Below, piece by piece: positions 54,546 to 63,916 of a stretch of 64,000 nucleotides of DNA (positions within the stretch are counted from its first letter, which is position 1; each line of letters begins with the position of its first letter). The notes under the pieces are model-generated. The model made no database searches, was not told the DNA's origin, and saw only the letters and a list, made by a program, of their open reading frames with translations. The DNA lies in assembly GCA_031292515.1 (NCBI GenBank), contig JARLGZ010000269.1:248001-312000 (forward strand). The letters are read 5' to 3'. The DNA is from Puia sp. Its GTDB lineage: Bacteria; Bacteroidota; Bacteroidia; Chitinophagales; Chitinophagaceae. The position numbers were made by a program, and so were the translations under genes.

Positions 54546-54884
54546 ATGAACAAGGAAATCTCGATAAAGGAGGCGCAGCGTCTCGTAGACACCTGGATAA
54601 AGACCACGGGGGTCCGCTATTTCAGCGAACTCACCAATATGGCCATCCTGACGGAGGAAGTCGGCGAAGTGGCCAGGCTCATGAGCCGCCTGTACGGGGA
54701 CCAGTCCTTTAAAGAATCCGACAAGGGGAAGGAGCTATCCGATGAACTGGCCGATGTGCTTTGGGTGTTGATCTGTATTGCCAACCAGACAAACGTGGAC
54801 CTCACCGGGGCCCTGCGGAAGAATTTCGAAAAGAAGAATATCCGGGATGCGGAGCGGCATCGCCGGAACGGGAAGTTGAAATAA
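54546..54884 (+). CDS. MazG-like nucleotide pyrophosphohydrolase
   Basis: 112 residues, one all-alpha NTP-PPase domain. EEVGEVARL supplies the EExxE-type metal motif and DELADVLWVLICIANQ the second (ExxD). It may hydrolyse abnormal nucleoside triphosphates. The ATG at 54546 is preferred over an upstream non-ATG start at 54489 that overlaps dtd. Same strand as dtd, so a likely operon. Confidence 0.88.
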   Translation: MNKEISIKEAQRLVDTWIKTTGVRYFSELTNMAILTEEVGEVARLMSRLYGDQSFKESDKGKELSDELADVLWVLICIANQTNVDLTGALRKNFEKKNIRDAERHRRNGKLK

Positions 54885-54902
54885 GAGCGCATCCCAAAAG
54901 TA

Positions 54903-56039
54903 TTACCCCTCCGTGAAATCGATCTTACAGAGTGCGGCTGCGGCATTCAGCCTGCCGTTATGAAGATGATCGGTCAGTTGCATCAGCCGCGGAAGATATT
55001 GCCCGTAATAGATTCCATAGGCGTCCTTCATATTATCGGCTTCCAGGCGTGAGATTCTTCCATCGAAGGCCGCCGCAACGGTGAAGAGGTTTAGCAGGAA
55101 GAAACGTTCTTTTTCACCGGCTTCCGCCAGGGCCTTGAGAAACAGGTTCCAGTCATCATAATGGTGATCCTTGTTCATATGCAGCAGATGCTGGATACGC
55201 AGCAGCAATACGATCATATTGGGATGGTAATTGCGCGCGAGCACCACGGCGTTGCCGATAGCGCGGAGGGCGCCGATCTTCAAGTCTTCCTGCATATCAT
55301 GCAGGACCCCCTCCTCCAGCAGCCTGTCAGCCACATGATGGGAGAGGGCAAAGCCGAATAGCCTCAGCCGCGCTTCTTTCACCACCCGCCGGATGACGAC
55401 GGCATTCCAGAAACACTCCACCGGCAGGGCGATATAATAGATGGATACACCCCCGATGGACGGCCCGACGGTATGGAGGAGGATCCATTTTGCCACGAAA
55501 TTGGTGAGCACGATCTTACACTTGTAGAGCAGGCCCAGCAGCACGAGGTTCTTTTTGGATACCCTTTTAAAGGGGTCGATGCCCAGGATATGCAATTCCG
55601 GATCGGGTATCTCCAGGGCCGCGCGGGACAGGATATTGGTGATGCTGAAGGGACCGCTTTTCAGGAAGTCATGGTCATGCGACCGCATATTGATCAGTTC
55701 GCTGACCTCATGGACGGCCCGCAGGGCAATCAAAAACAACAGGTAGAATTCGATGAGGATGGACAGCACCGTTACCCCACCCACCCAGGCATACTGGAGA
55801 TATACCGGTTCATGCTGCTTTAACAGGCCGATATACACGGTCGGCCAGACGCAGACAAAGCCTGCCAGGGCCGAAAGGATGGCTCCTTTTGCCGAGATAC
55901 GACCGACCCGGGCGCCCAGGACGGCATCGGAAAAGTCAAAGACCTGATGGGACAGGTCCTTTTTCCCAAAGAGATCCAGGTAATAGATCCCGAACCGCTC
56001 CAGCGGAGAGGGTTTTCGTTCCTTGAATTGAATGCTCAT
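54903..56039 (-). CDS. uncharacterised membrane protein with C-terminal helical domain
   Basis: 378 residues; several hydrophobic segments (about 50-70, 80-105, 165-190 and 195-215) are followed by a long soluble helical end that includes LFTVAAAFDGRISRLEADNMKDAYG. That last stretch resembles the TerB-like acidic helical pattern, only weakly. No named family assigned; probably a Bacteroidota/Leptospira-shared protein. Met codons at 56042 and 56039 are both possible. Divergent from glyS. Confidence 0.7.
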   Translation of the reverse strand: MSIQFKERKPSPLERFGIYYLDLFGKKDLSHQVFDFSDAVLGARVGRISAKGAILSALAGFVCVWPTVYIGLLKQHEPVYLQYAWVGGVTVLSILIEFYLLFLIALRAVHEVSELINMRSHDHDFLKSGPFSITNILSRAALEIPDPELHILGIDPFKRVSKKNLVLLGLLYKCKIVLTNFVAKWILLHTVGPSIGGVSIYYIALPVECFWNAVVIRRVVKEARLRLFGFALSHHVADRLLEEGVLHDMQEDLKIGALRAIGNAVVLARNYHPNMIVLLLRIQHLLHMNKDHHYDDWNLFLKALAEAGEKERFFLLNLFTVAAAFDGRISRLEADNMKDAYGIYYGQYLPRLMQLTDHLHNGRLNAAAALCKIDFTEG

Positions 56040-56046
56040 CATCAAA

Positions 56047-56078
56047 TTTATAAGAAATCCGGCTATCCATTATCTTTG
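56047..56078 (+). promoter_or_regulatory. promoter with TATCTTTG box before glyS
   Basis: TATCTTTG (56071-56078) fits TAnnTTTG exactly; TTTA (56047-56050) lies 20 bp upstream at the -33 position. The box ends only 7 bp before the glyS ATG at 56086, so the mRNA leader would be very short. Confidence 0.5.
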
Positions 56079-56085
56079 CCTCCTT

Positions 56086-57525
56086 ATGGCAAATGACAAT
56101 AAGAGATTTCAGGCGATCATTTCACATTGTAAGGAATACGGTTTCATCTTTCCGTCAAGCGAGATCTATGACGGCCTCAGCGCCGTTTATGACTATGGAC
56201 AATGGGGCAGTGAACTGAAGAAGAATATAAAGGACTATTGGTGGAAAAGTATGACCCAGCTCCACGAGAATATCGTCGGCATCGATGCGGCCATTTTTAT
56301 GCACCCTACCACCTGGAAAGCCAGCGGCCACGTCGACGGATTCAGCGATCCGATGATCGACAACAAGGATAGTAAAAAACGTTACCGGGTGGATCATCTG
56401 ATCGAGGCCCGCATCGCCGAGCTGGAAAATGCAAACAATATGGGAGAGGCCGCGGAATTACAGGAAAAAATGGATGCCCTCCTCGCGGCAGATGACCTTG
56501 TTGGATTGAAGCAACTAATTGAAGACGAAGATATTACCTGTGGAGTTAGCGGAACCTCCAACTGGACGGACGTAAGGCAGTTCAACCTCATGTTCTCCAC
56601 CCAGCTCGGTAGCGTTACCGGGGAGGCAAACGAGATCTATCTGCGCCCGGAGACGGCCCAGGGGATATTCGTAAATTTCCTCAACGTCCAGAAGACGGGA
56701 CGCATGAAGATCCCCTTCGGCATCGCCCAGATCGGCAAGGCCTTCCGGAACGAGATCGTCGCCCGTCAGTTCATCTTCCGTATGCGGGAGTTTGAACAGA
56801 TGGAAATGCAGTTCTTCGTCCGCCCCGGTACCGAGGACCAATGGTACGAACAGTGGAAGAACGAGCGGATGCAGTGGCACCTGAGCCTCGGCATACCCGG
56901 TTCGAAATACCGCTTTCATGACCATGTAAAACTTGCCTTCTACGCCAAGGCCGCCTGTGATATCGAATACGATTTCCCCTTCGGGTTCAAAGAGGTGGAA
57001 GGCATTCATTCCCGGACCAACCACGATCTCAGCCGCCACCAGGAATACAGCAAAAAGAAGATGCAGTACTTCGACCCTGAGATCAACCAGAACTATATCC
57101 CTTACGTTATAGAGACCTCCATCGGCCTCGACCGTACCTTCCTCATGGTCATGAGCGAAGCCTATTGGGAAGAAGACCTCAGCACCGCTGACAAACAGGA
57201 TAGCCGGGTGGTCCTTAAGCTGCCCCCGAAACTGGCGCCCATAAAGCTGGCGGTGCTGCCCCTGACAAAAAAAGACGGGTTGCCCGAAATAGCCAGGCAG
57301 ATCATGGATGCGAACAAACCCCATTTTCGTTGTTTTTACGAGGAGAAAGACGCGATCGGCAAACGCTACCGCCGCATGGACGCGCTCGGTACGCCGTTCT
57401 GCGTGACCGTCGATCATCAAACAAAGGAAGACAACACGGTGACGATCAGGTACCGGGACAGCATGCAACAGGAGAGGGTGCCTATTCACAGCCTGAAAGG
57501 CATTGTGGATAAACAAATTTCCTGA
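56086..57525 (+). CDS. glyS: glycyl-tRNA synthetase (alpha2 type)
   Basis: It charges tRNA-Gly. The homodimeric class II form, 479 residues: N-terminal IISHCKEYGFIFPSSEIYDG, motif 1 region MTQLHENIVGIDAAIFMHP, motif 2 QIGKAFRNEIVARQFIFRMREFEQ, motif 3 ETSIGLDRTFL, and a C-terminal anticodon-binding domain from about residue 380. MANDNKRFQ at 56086 is taken as the start; sequence open to 56032 overlaps the divergent gene. Confidence 0.95.
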   Translation: MANDNKRFQAIISHCKEYGFIFPSSEIYDGLSAVYDYGQWGSELKKNIKDYWWKSMTQLHENIVGIDAAIFMHPTTWKASGHVDGFSDPMIDNKDSKKRYRVDHLIEARIAELENANNMGEAAELQEKMDALLAADDLVGLKQLIEDEDITCGVSGTSNWTDVRQFNLMFSTQLGSVTGEANEIYLRPETAQGIFVNFLNVQKTGRMKIPFGIAQIGKAFRNEIVARQFIFRMREFEQMEMQFFVRPGTEDQWYEQWKNERMQWHLSLGIPGSKYRFHDHVKLAFYAKAACDIEYDFPFGFKEVEGIHSRTNHDLSRHQEYSKKKMQYFDPEINQNYIPYVIETSIGLDRTFLMVMSEAYWEEDLSTADKQDSRVVLKLPPKLAPIKLAVLPLTKKDGLPEIARQIMDANKPHFRCFYEEKDAIGKRYRRMDALGTPFCVTVDHQTKEDNTVTIRYRDSMQQERVPIHSLKGIVDKQIS

Positions 57526-57595
57526 TCTTTTTCAAATCTTTACCTTAGCCTATCTTCTTCTGACCTGAACCCGTTCTGAACTTTAATTAAATGCC

Positions 57596-57952
57596 ATGGC
57601 ATCTTACGAGATTACGTTGACTCCTCTTATTGCGTTGGGGATCGTACTGTTTTTTGGGGGTATTGGGTTTTTCCTGAAAAAACGCCAGATCGCAAAAGAC
57701 CGAAAGCTATTCAACCAGTACGACAAGGAGATGGTCCTCAACCATGCCGATATCCTGGAGCTTCAGAAGGATTATATAATCCTCGAGATGAAAATGAGGG
57801 AGTTGTCGATCCCGGTAATTCCTATCAGCACCCCCGTCAAAGAAGTCACCGTCCAGGAAACCGATAATACGCCGGTGGATACATCGGCTCGCAAAAAACT
57901 CCTAAACATCGAAAAACTCAGCAAGGAGAATACCCTGCGCTCCTCGTTTTAA
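57596..57952 (+). CDS. small single-span membrane protein
   Basis: 118 residues: membrane helix at about 8-27 (LIALGIVLFFGGIGFFL), then KKRQIAKDRK and a helical, charged cytoplasmic part (VLNHADILELQKDYIILEMKMREL). No family recognised. It starts ATG at 57596 in the unit after glyS. Confidence that it is a gene rests on the signal-anchor pattern and good codon use. Confidence 0.65.
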   Translation: MASYEITLTPLIALGIVLFFGGIGFFLKKRQIAKDRKLFNQYDKEMVLNHADILELQKDYIILEMKMRELSIPVIPISTPVKEVTVQETDNTPVDTSARKKLLNIEKLSKENTLRSSF

Positions 57953-58036
57953 GATACTCCCGGCAGTTCAAAAAGTTCAAAAGCGCCGCTATTCCGCGAT
58001 GTCTTTCTTCAATCCCATACGCCTGCCTCACCGCTC

Positions 58037-58774
58037 TCAACCATATAGTTCCTGGTGGATGGATTTCCGCTCGAATCCCAGCATCTGTATCCGTTGTTTG
58101 GCCTCGTCGATCATATTCTTCCAGCCGCATAGAAAAAAGGAAGTCGGTCTGGATCCCCGGTTCGCGTCCCGGCAGATCTCTTCATAGACCGCATGCACAT
58201 AGCCTGTCCGGATGGCGCGATCGTCGGAAGACTCCCGGGAAAAGACGGGTAGATAGTGAAACCGGGGGGACTGCTTTGCCAGTTCTTCCAGCTCCGTCCG
58301 GTACAGGCAGTCGCCAAACTTGCGGCACCCGAAGATCAGGTAGATCTCCTCATGGGGGATCTGATGCTCCAGCAGGTTGTGAGCCATCGAACGGAACGGA
58401 GCAACGCCCGTACCGGTACAGATCAGGAAAAGGTCTTTTTCTATTTTTTCCGGCAGGACAAAGACACCCTGCGGCCCCCTGACGAGGATCTCGCTGCCAA
58501 TATTCACCTCGTTAAAAAGATAGTGCGTGCCCGCCCCCCCCTCCAAAAGGACGATCACCAGTTCGAAGACATTGGTGCTATCGGGCCAGGAGGCGATCGA
58601 GTAGCTGCGCCAGCGTTTGGCCGGCTTTTCGTGAATGGGGAGATCCAGGGTTACGAACTGACCAGGTTTGAAATCGAACGACTCCAACGATGGGAGCCGG
58701 ATCCAGAAACGGCGGGTGCTCTCCGTCTCCTGCTCGATCCGTATGATCTTTCCGGTTTGCCAGGGCTGCGCCAT
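58037..58774 (-). CDS. FAD/NAD(P)-binding oxidoreductase, ferredoxin-NADP reductase type
   Basis: 245 residues: FAD motif RSYSIAS near residue 60, phosphate/NADP loop CTGTGVAPFRS near 123, LIFGCRKFGDCLYRTELEEL near 150, SFFLCGWKNMIDEAKQ near 218 and C-terminal Tyr (QELYG). It should pass electrons between NAD(P)H and ferredoxin or flavodoxin. No reductase-linked iron-sulfur domain is fused. MAQPWQTGK at 58774 is the preferred start. Confidence 0.85.
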   Translation of the reverse strand: MAQPWQTGKIIRIEQETESTRRFWIRLPSLESFDFKPGQFVTLDLPIHEKPAKRWRSYSIASWPDSTNVFELVIVLLEGGAGTHYLFNEVNIGSEILVRGPQGVFVLPEKIEKDLFLICTGTGVAPFRSMAHNLLEHQIPHEEIYLIFGCRKFGDCLYRTELEELAKQSPRFHYLPVFSRESSDDRAIRTGYVHAVYEEICRDANRGSRPTSFFLCGWKNMIDEAKQRIQMLGFERKSIHQELYG

Positions 58775-58956
58775 GCGGGTAATTTTTTCAAATGACAAAA
58801 ACAATCAGCAACACAATATATCATTTACCCATCGGATCACCAACTGCATCCGTTAACTTTGCCGGCAATCGGATTCCGTTTGTCCGCCACCCATTTTTTG
58901 TCGGCCATCGATTGCAGCGACCGATCTGTTTGAATCAATAGAACTACACGCAACAA

Positions 58957-59439
58957 GTGAATCATCTGAGCCTTCTGTTTGCAGCCCTGCTGGCGACCTC
59001 TCTCCAAAGCCATGACACCAGCCAAATCACCGCGCAACGCCGCCCCCCCGACCAGGCACAGGGTCTCGAAGGAACCGTCTATCTGGTTAGCGGCAACCAG
59101 ATGCCATCTCCTGACAGAAGACCGGCCACCCGCAGAGGCGTCCGGGCCACCGTCTGTATCTATGAATTGACAAACATCAGCCAGGCGACCCGTCCGGGCC
59201 TTATGGCTTATTATTCCGCGATCGCCACCCGCCAGATCGCACAGGTGGAAGCAGACAGCACCGGTCATTTCTCGATAGCTCTTCCGCCAGGGCATTATTC
59301 TCTTTTCGTAAAACGGGGCGCCGGATACTATGCGAACGGATCGGATACCCACAATAATATCGCACCGGTGATCGTAACTCCGGGTATCATGACCAAAGTA
59401 GAATGCAGGACAGAAGGCGACCGCCCCGCTACCTACTAA
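58957..59439 (+). CDS. secreted carboxypeptidase-regulatory-like protein
   Basis: 160 residues, GTG start at 58957 (no in-frame ATG fits). A short hydrophobic N-terminus (HLSLLFAALLATSL) gives a signal peptide. The body has LEGTVYLVSGNQMPSPD, TVCIYELTNISQ, SALPPGHYSLFVK-like strands (SIALPPGHYSLFVKRGAGYY) and NNIAPVIVTPG, the fold of a CarboxypepD_reg-type beta sandwich common in Bacteroidota. The function is unknown. Confidence 0.75.
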   Translation: MNHLSLLFAALLATSLQSHDTSQITAQRRPPDQAQGLEGTVYLVSGNQMPSPDRRPATRRGVRATVCIYELTNISQATRPGLMAYYSAIATRQIAQVEADSTGHFSIALPPGHYSLFVKRGAGYYANGSDTHNNIAPVIVTPGIMTKVECRTEGDRPATY

Positions 59440-59533
59440 ACCTGAAATTCCGACGCTGCGATGGATGGCATTGCACTGCACAGGAAGACACGCGGCTGCT
59501 GAGCGTTACCGGATATTCGGGCAGGCTCTTACA

Positions 59534-59587
59534 CTTTATAACGTCTTTATCGTTTACTGAAGCTTGCGACGGAATAGCCATATCGTC
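59534..59587 (-). repeat. dispersed repeat, copy B
   Basis: Read on the minus strand: CGATATGGCTATTCCG, then TCGCAAGCTTCAG, then AACGATAAAGACGTTATAAAG. It matches copy D at its start (16 identical bases) and copy A in the second half (CGCAAGCTTCA and AACGATAAAGACGTT). Confidence 0.75.
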
Positions 59588-59679
59588 TCGGTCGGTGCGC
59601 TATACCTCGGCCAGTTGATAGTTCGCGAGATTGTGTGTTGCGTTCGCCGTTCAGTTCGCTGTTACGGTTACGGCGGAGG

Positions 59680-59735
59680 GGTTATAAGGTCTTTATCATT
59701 TGCCAAAGCTTGCGCCGGATCCGATGTCGCAGGAG
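59680..59735 (-). repeat. dispersed repeat, copy C
   Basis: Read on the minus strand: CTCCTGCGACATCGGATCCG, then GCGCAAGCTTTGGC, then GATAAAGACCTTATAACC. It matches copy A over its whole length with about 11 differences in 56. Copies B and C lie in the same orientation, 92 bp apart, as copies A and D do at 45.1 kb. Confidence 0.75.
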
Positions 59736-59879
59736 GGGCGCCTTAGCTGTCCCCAACCAATTTACACTCACATGAAGCTACTCTGCCAACGAAACCTGCG
59801 CTCACAACAATATCCCCTTGGGACAAGTACAGCGCACCGACGCGACATGGCTAACCTGCGCTCCGTAACCCCTGATCAT

Positions 59880-59918
59880 CCTCCCTCGTCACCGGCATCC
59901 TCCCTCGTGACCGGCATC
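59880..59918. repeat. 19-bp tandem repeat immediately after the S8 protease stop
   Basis: On the minus strand GATGCCGGTCACGAGGGAG is followed by GATGCCGGTGACGAGGGAG (one change) and then GATGATCAGGGG. The first unit begins at the base after the stop codon TAA. Confidence 0.8.
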
Positions 59919-62900
59919 TTACCTCGCAATCAAAATCTTCTTGACATACACCTTGCTCCCCACCAGCACCTTTAGATAGTACACTCCCGCACTCAGGTTC
60001 CCCCCGTTGATCAGCTTGCTGAATACACCGGTGAAATCCGGATAGCTCTGGTGATACACTTCCTGCCCGAGCATGTCGATGAGGATCACATCCACAGAGT
60101 TGGTGGAGGCGACGCTGAAATCGAGTGTAAAGCTGCCCTGGCTGGGGTTCGGGAAGGCGTGGAGCGAGATATCCCCGCCATCGCTGGATGAATAGGAGAT
60201 GGAATTCGAAGTCTGCGAGCAGCCGGTGCTGTCTGTGACGACGACTTTGTAGACGCCGTTATAAAGCGCGGTGTCATTCTGGTGGGTGTCGCCGGCCAGC
60301 AGGGAATCATTCAGGTACCATTGATAAGCAGCAGAGGACGTGCTGGATAACACATTCCCGTTCAGGCTGATCACCGGCGCCGTCGCCGTCTGGGCCACGA
60401 CCGCCGTACGGGTCGTGGCCGGGCAGTCCAATGTCTTGATCTTCATGTCGTAAAAGAAATAATAGTACTGTTCGTACATCGTTGGAGATGCCGAAGTGAC
60501 CGCACTATTGCCGGTGATGGAGAAGATCCCGGGTATCGTCATCGGGTAGGGGTTTGCGGTAATGCCGTTGTTCCGGAAAATGCTGGCACTGTCGGTGGTG
60601 ATATAGATGATATAGTTGCCTGCCGTCGGAACGGACAGACCCAGGTAATAGATGGCCCCCGTGTCGCTCGCGCTGTTGGTATTGAGCGCCCCATATTGGG
60701 GAGAAGGATAAGTCGGGTAGGCATTGATCGTCGTAGACGAGATATCCGTCTCCTGGTAATCACCGGAAGCCGTGTCGAAACTGTTCAACTGGGCTACCGT
60801 AAAAGTGATCTTGCCCGGATAGGCGATATATAGCCTGGCGCTTTGAATCGTGACGGGAACATAGCTGGTAAAATTGATAAAATTATAATTAAAGACATTG
60901 TATCCCCCGCTCGGGAAAACCTGCTTGGTGAAAGGCCCGACGCTCGTGGAGGCATCATTTAAGCCCAGATAGTAAGTATGGTTGGAGGGGATGGTAACGG
61001 TGGAAGTGTCGACACCGGTCGCCACGGGCGTGCCGCCGGTAGCGCCGGTATACCAGAAGGCTTGCCCGCTGCCCGCGTTGGTCGCCTTCAGATAGACTTT
61101 ATCGGAGCCGCAGAGTTCTGCCACGCCCGTCGGCGCACCCTCGCCCGTGCTGATGACCAGCCCGATGCTGGCCGTATCATCCGACGCCAATTGATCCCCG
61201 CTCAGGCTCGTGTAACCGGTAATTGTATAGGTAGTTCCCGCTACGGCCGTAAAGCCTGTCTGCAACGTATAATTTACATAACCGAAGGCGGGAAGGGTGG
61301 CCGGGTAAATGGCATTCAGGGTCGCCACGGGGGTCCCCCCACTACTGATGATGACGGTAATGGGTACCTTGCTTTGGGCCACCGATCCGAAATTTTTGAG
61401 CTGTACGGTCACCAGCTGCGAATCCCCCGCACAGCCGGATCCTGCCGGATCCACGATCTGGACGATACCTACGTCGTTTGTAGGATCGACAAATGCCGCC
61501 CGGAAGTCCTCGGTCTCCCCATTGGAGTAGGTGCCGCAGGCCGCCACGGCGCCGGTATCGGTCGTTTCTTCCGCAACGACCCGCATGAGCCCGAAATTGC
61601 CGGTCGCCAGCGTAGCCGGGGTGACGATCGTATCGGTATAGTCAGTTACGCCGCCGGGCAGAACCCCGCTGACGGCTGCCTGCTCGCCGGGCCCGAAGAC
61701 CCCGTCGCTGTTATAATCGATGAAGATCTTCACCACCCGGCTGTTGGTTGTCCCGTCGCAGCTGCTGAGCCGGATCCTGACCGGCAGTTTTTGATTGGGC
61801 TGTATCGAATCGGTCACATTGGCATAGCTGGTATAGGTCGTACAGGCGCCGGCCGGGAGGTTCGCGTTGTTCATATTGCCCACGACCACACTATCGATAC
61901 GGGTACCCCCGTTGTTGAGGGCAGCGGACGCGCAGTACGCCGAGCCTCCGACCCCGCTCACGATCAGCGAATAAGCCTGAGACCCCCTCGCCAGGGTGCC
62001 TTTATGGGTCACTTTGAGGGTATAGGCCTGGCCGGGTATGGCATTTTTTATAACGATCTTCTCTACGTTGTTCAGCGTGTCATCGCCGGTAGTCGCGGCA
62101 CTCCCGGGGTTTGTCCGGTCGAGGGTATAAGGTTTCCAGGTGTTTGCCTCCTGCGTGATGCGCAGATCGAGATCGTTCACCAGCATCTTGGTGGGATTGT
62201 TCAGCAGGTTGGTGGTGACGGGGGTTCCGGCCGGATCCGTCCAGCTGATGGTCGCTATCAGGTCGCCTTTTCCCGAAGCCACAACGGGAAGCGTAAATAT
62301 GCTGTCGGCGGTGGTATTGGTCAGGAGGTTCTCATAGATGAGCTGGTCGCTGTTCCTGGACGTGATGACGGCGGCGGCTTTTTGCATATTGATCAGCCCC
62401 CATCCATAGATATAGTCGGGACCGTCCGCGATCCCGGCTTCATCAGCGGTGTGGATGATGATCCCCTTGAGCGTTGCGGATCGCATCAGGGAGTCGTTGT
62501 GCAACTGCGTGTAATATTGTTGCAACAGGAACAGGGAGCCCGAGGCGGCGGGAGTGGCCATCGAAGTCCCGCTGTAAGTATCATAGGCGCTGTCGGAGGT
62601 GCCGATACAGGACAATACGTTTACCCCGTCCGTTACCACATCCGGCTTGATACGACCGTCATCGGTAGGTCCCCAGCTGCTGAAATCCGCGATGCTGACA
62701 TCGTTTACGCTGGAATAACCGCCGGGGATGGGGTTTACGGCCCCGAGAGTCAGGATGTTTTTTGAGCAGCCATTGGTGGAGATGATATCATACCCGTCGT
62801 TGCTGCTGATCCCCGCGGGTCTGGCGCCGGCATCGGACATAATATTGTTTTGGTTATAACGCCAGTAGTCGGTTCCTACAGCGGGCCCGTTCTCCGTGCG

Positions 62901-63707
62901 GTTGTTACCGGCCGCTTTTACGATCAGGTAGTTGGGTGCATTATAGGCGATGGAATCCCAGGCCTGCGCATCAGACGAATAATAGCCGAATTTGTAATCG
63001 GCCGTATCCCCGTAGTTACCCCAGAATTCCCAGCGGTTTGGGCTTACATCGGTATTGTAGTTCCATCCGGCGGTATAGCCATAGGAGTGATTCGAAATCA
63101 CCAGGTCGGAAGCGGCGCCCATCATCTCCGAATTATCATTGTTATAGTCGTAGGCATGAAGCTGGAGGGCGCCATAGGACATGCCCTTGGCCAGCGGGTT
63201 GACGCCGCTGGCGATCATCGTACCGGCCACATGGGTGGAGTGATCGCTGATCGAAGTGGCGCCATCCTCCTGCACAACCCTGCCCGTCAGCTCATGGTGG
63301 GTCGGCCGCGGTTTGGCCTCATCCCAGATAGCGATTTTCCCTTTCAGAAATGCAGAAGACCCATTCAGGTTCAGCCCGGTGCTCCCCCCGGGCCAAAGCA
63401 GGTTGGTGTGTATGGTTGCGGCGGAAATGATATTGTCGTCGACGGAAAGATAGAGCGGATTGCCTTTACCATCTATCCCATGCAGTGTGGCGACCCGACC
63501 ATGCCGGTTTTTGATCGTCAGGGGCCAGCCTTTCTGAGCGGCGAGGGACAAAAGCAGTTTCTGAGTCGTTTTTTCATTTTGGGCAGTCAGGCGGCTGGCT
63601 TGTTCGAGGATCGATCGGTTGGTTGTGGTCTGGGCCACGGCAGTTATCGAGAGGTTCAGTAAGAGCAGCAGTGTAATGGGTACAATCCAGTTCTTTTGCA
63701 TAGTCAT
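59919..63707 (-). CDS. S8 subtilisin-family protease with T9SS sorting domain
   Basis: 1262 residues, exported: signal peptide (MTMQKNWIVPITLLLLLNLS, cleaved after about TAVAQ). The subtilase triad is D in AIWDEAKPR near residue 129, H in ISDHSTHVAGTM near 160 and S in SGTSMATPAASG near 382, with the oxyanion Asn in KAAGNNR near 266. After a beta-rich proprotein-convertase-like region come GEVN-type repeats, CARDB-like and Ig-like beta sandwiches (NDVGIVQIVDPAGSG), and finally the T9SS domain from AFPNPSQGSFTLDF to KVYVKKILIAR. A secreted surface protease, probably nutritional. Confidence 0.92.
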   Translation of the reverse strand: MTMQKNWIVPITLLLLLNLSITAVAQTTTNRSILEQASRLTAQNEKTTQKLLLSLAAQKGWPLTIKNRHGRVATLHGIDGKGNPLYLSVDDNIISAATIHTNLLWPGGSTGLNLNGSSAFLKGKIAIWDEAKPRPTHHELTGRVVQEDGATSISDHSTHVAGTMIASGVNPLAKGMSYGALQLHAYDYNNDNSEMMGAASDLVISNHSYGYTAGWNYNTDVSPNRWEFWGNYGDTADYKFGYYSSDAQAWDSIAYNAPNYLIVKAAGNNRTENGPAVGTDYWRYNQNNIMSDAGARPAGISSNDGYDIISTNGCSKNILTLGAVNPIPGGYSSVNDVSIADFSSWGPTDDGRIKPDVVTDGVNVLSCIGTSDSAYDTYSGTSMATPAASGSLFLLQQYYTQLHNDSLMRSATLKGIIIHTADEAGIADGPDYIYGWGLINMQKAAAVITSRNSDQLIYENLLTNTTADSIFTLPVVASGKGDLIATISWTDPAGTPVTTNLLNNPTKMLVNDLDLRITQEANTWKPYTLDRTNPGSAATTGDDTLNNVEKIVIKNAIPGQAYTLKVTHKGTLARGSQAYSLIVSGVGGSAYCASAALNNGGTRIDSVVVGNMNNANLPAGACTTYTSYANVTDSIQPNQKLPVRIRLSSCDGTTNSRVVKIFIDYNSDGVFGPGEQAAVSGVLPGGVTDYTDTIVTPATLATGNFGLMRVVAEETTDTGAVAACGTYSNGETEDFRAAFVDPTNDVGIVQIVDPAGSGCAGDSQLVTVQLKNFGSVAQSKVPITVIISSGGTPVATLNAIYPATLPAFGYVNYTLQTGFTAVAGTTYTITGYTSLSGDQLASDDTASIGLVISTGEGAPTGVAELCGSDKVYLKATNAGSGQAFWYTGATGGTPVATGVDTSTVTIPSNHTYYLGLNDASTSVGPFTKQVFPSGGYNVFNYNFINFTSYVPVTIQSARLYIAYPGKITFTVAQLNSFDTASGDYQETDISSTTINAYPTYPSPQYGALNTNSASDTGAIYYLGLSVPTAGNYIIYITTDSASIFRNNGITANPYPMTIPGIFSITGNSAVTSASPTMYEQYYYFFYDMKIKTLDCPATTRTAVVAQTATAPVISLNGNVLSSTSSAAYQWYLNDSLLAGDTHQNDTALYNGVYKVVVTDSTGCSQTSNSISYSSSDGGDISLHAFPNPSQGSFTLDFSVASTNSVDVILIDMLGQEVYHQSYPDFTGVFSKLINGGNLSAGVYYLKVLVGSKVYVKKILIAR

Positions 63708-63900
63708 AATTTATATAACGCCGGCCCGGTTAATTTCTTGCGGCAGACCCGATCATCGGGCAGATTGCCCCGGTCAATACGACAAAACCGGCCGGCTATC
63801 ACTTCGTTCCTGATAATTCTGAAGAAAAGTACGTCTTTTAAGAAAAGCCAGTTGCTTTACCCCGAGAAATCTCTTCCGGGTATCTTTCTGCAAATCGCAG

Positions 63901-63908
63901 TATCTTTG
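63901..63908 (+). promoter_or_regulatory. TATCTTTG box before the last gene
   Basis: An exact TAnnTTTG match ending 8 bp before the ATG at 63917. A similar TATCTTTC lies 20 bp upstream (63881-63888). No TTTG at -33 is seen. Confidence 0.45.
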
Positions 63909-63916
63909 CTACCTCG

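Larger units (their letters stand above)
59440..59918. other. non-coding gap holding two dispersed repeats and a tandem repeat
   Basis: I find no convincing gene in these 479 bp. They contain dispersed-repeat copies B and C, separated by 92 bp with no recognised content, and the tandem repeat next to the S8 protease end. Short frames ending at copies B and C (SVASFSKR, SGASFGK) have no proper start. Confidence 0.6.

Noticed and set aside
60978-62765. Long open frame opposite the S8 protease (595 codons)
   Set aside because: Antisense to a gene with clear domains and catalytic residues; its translation is Gly/Arg/Ile-rich without motifs.
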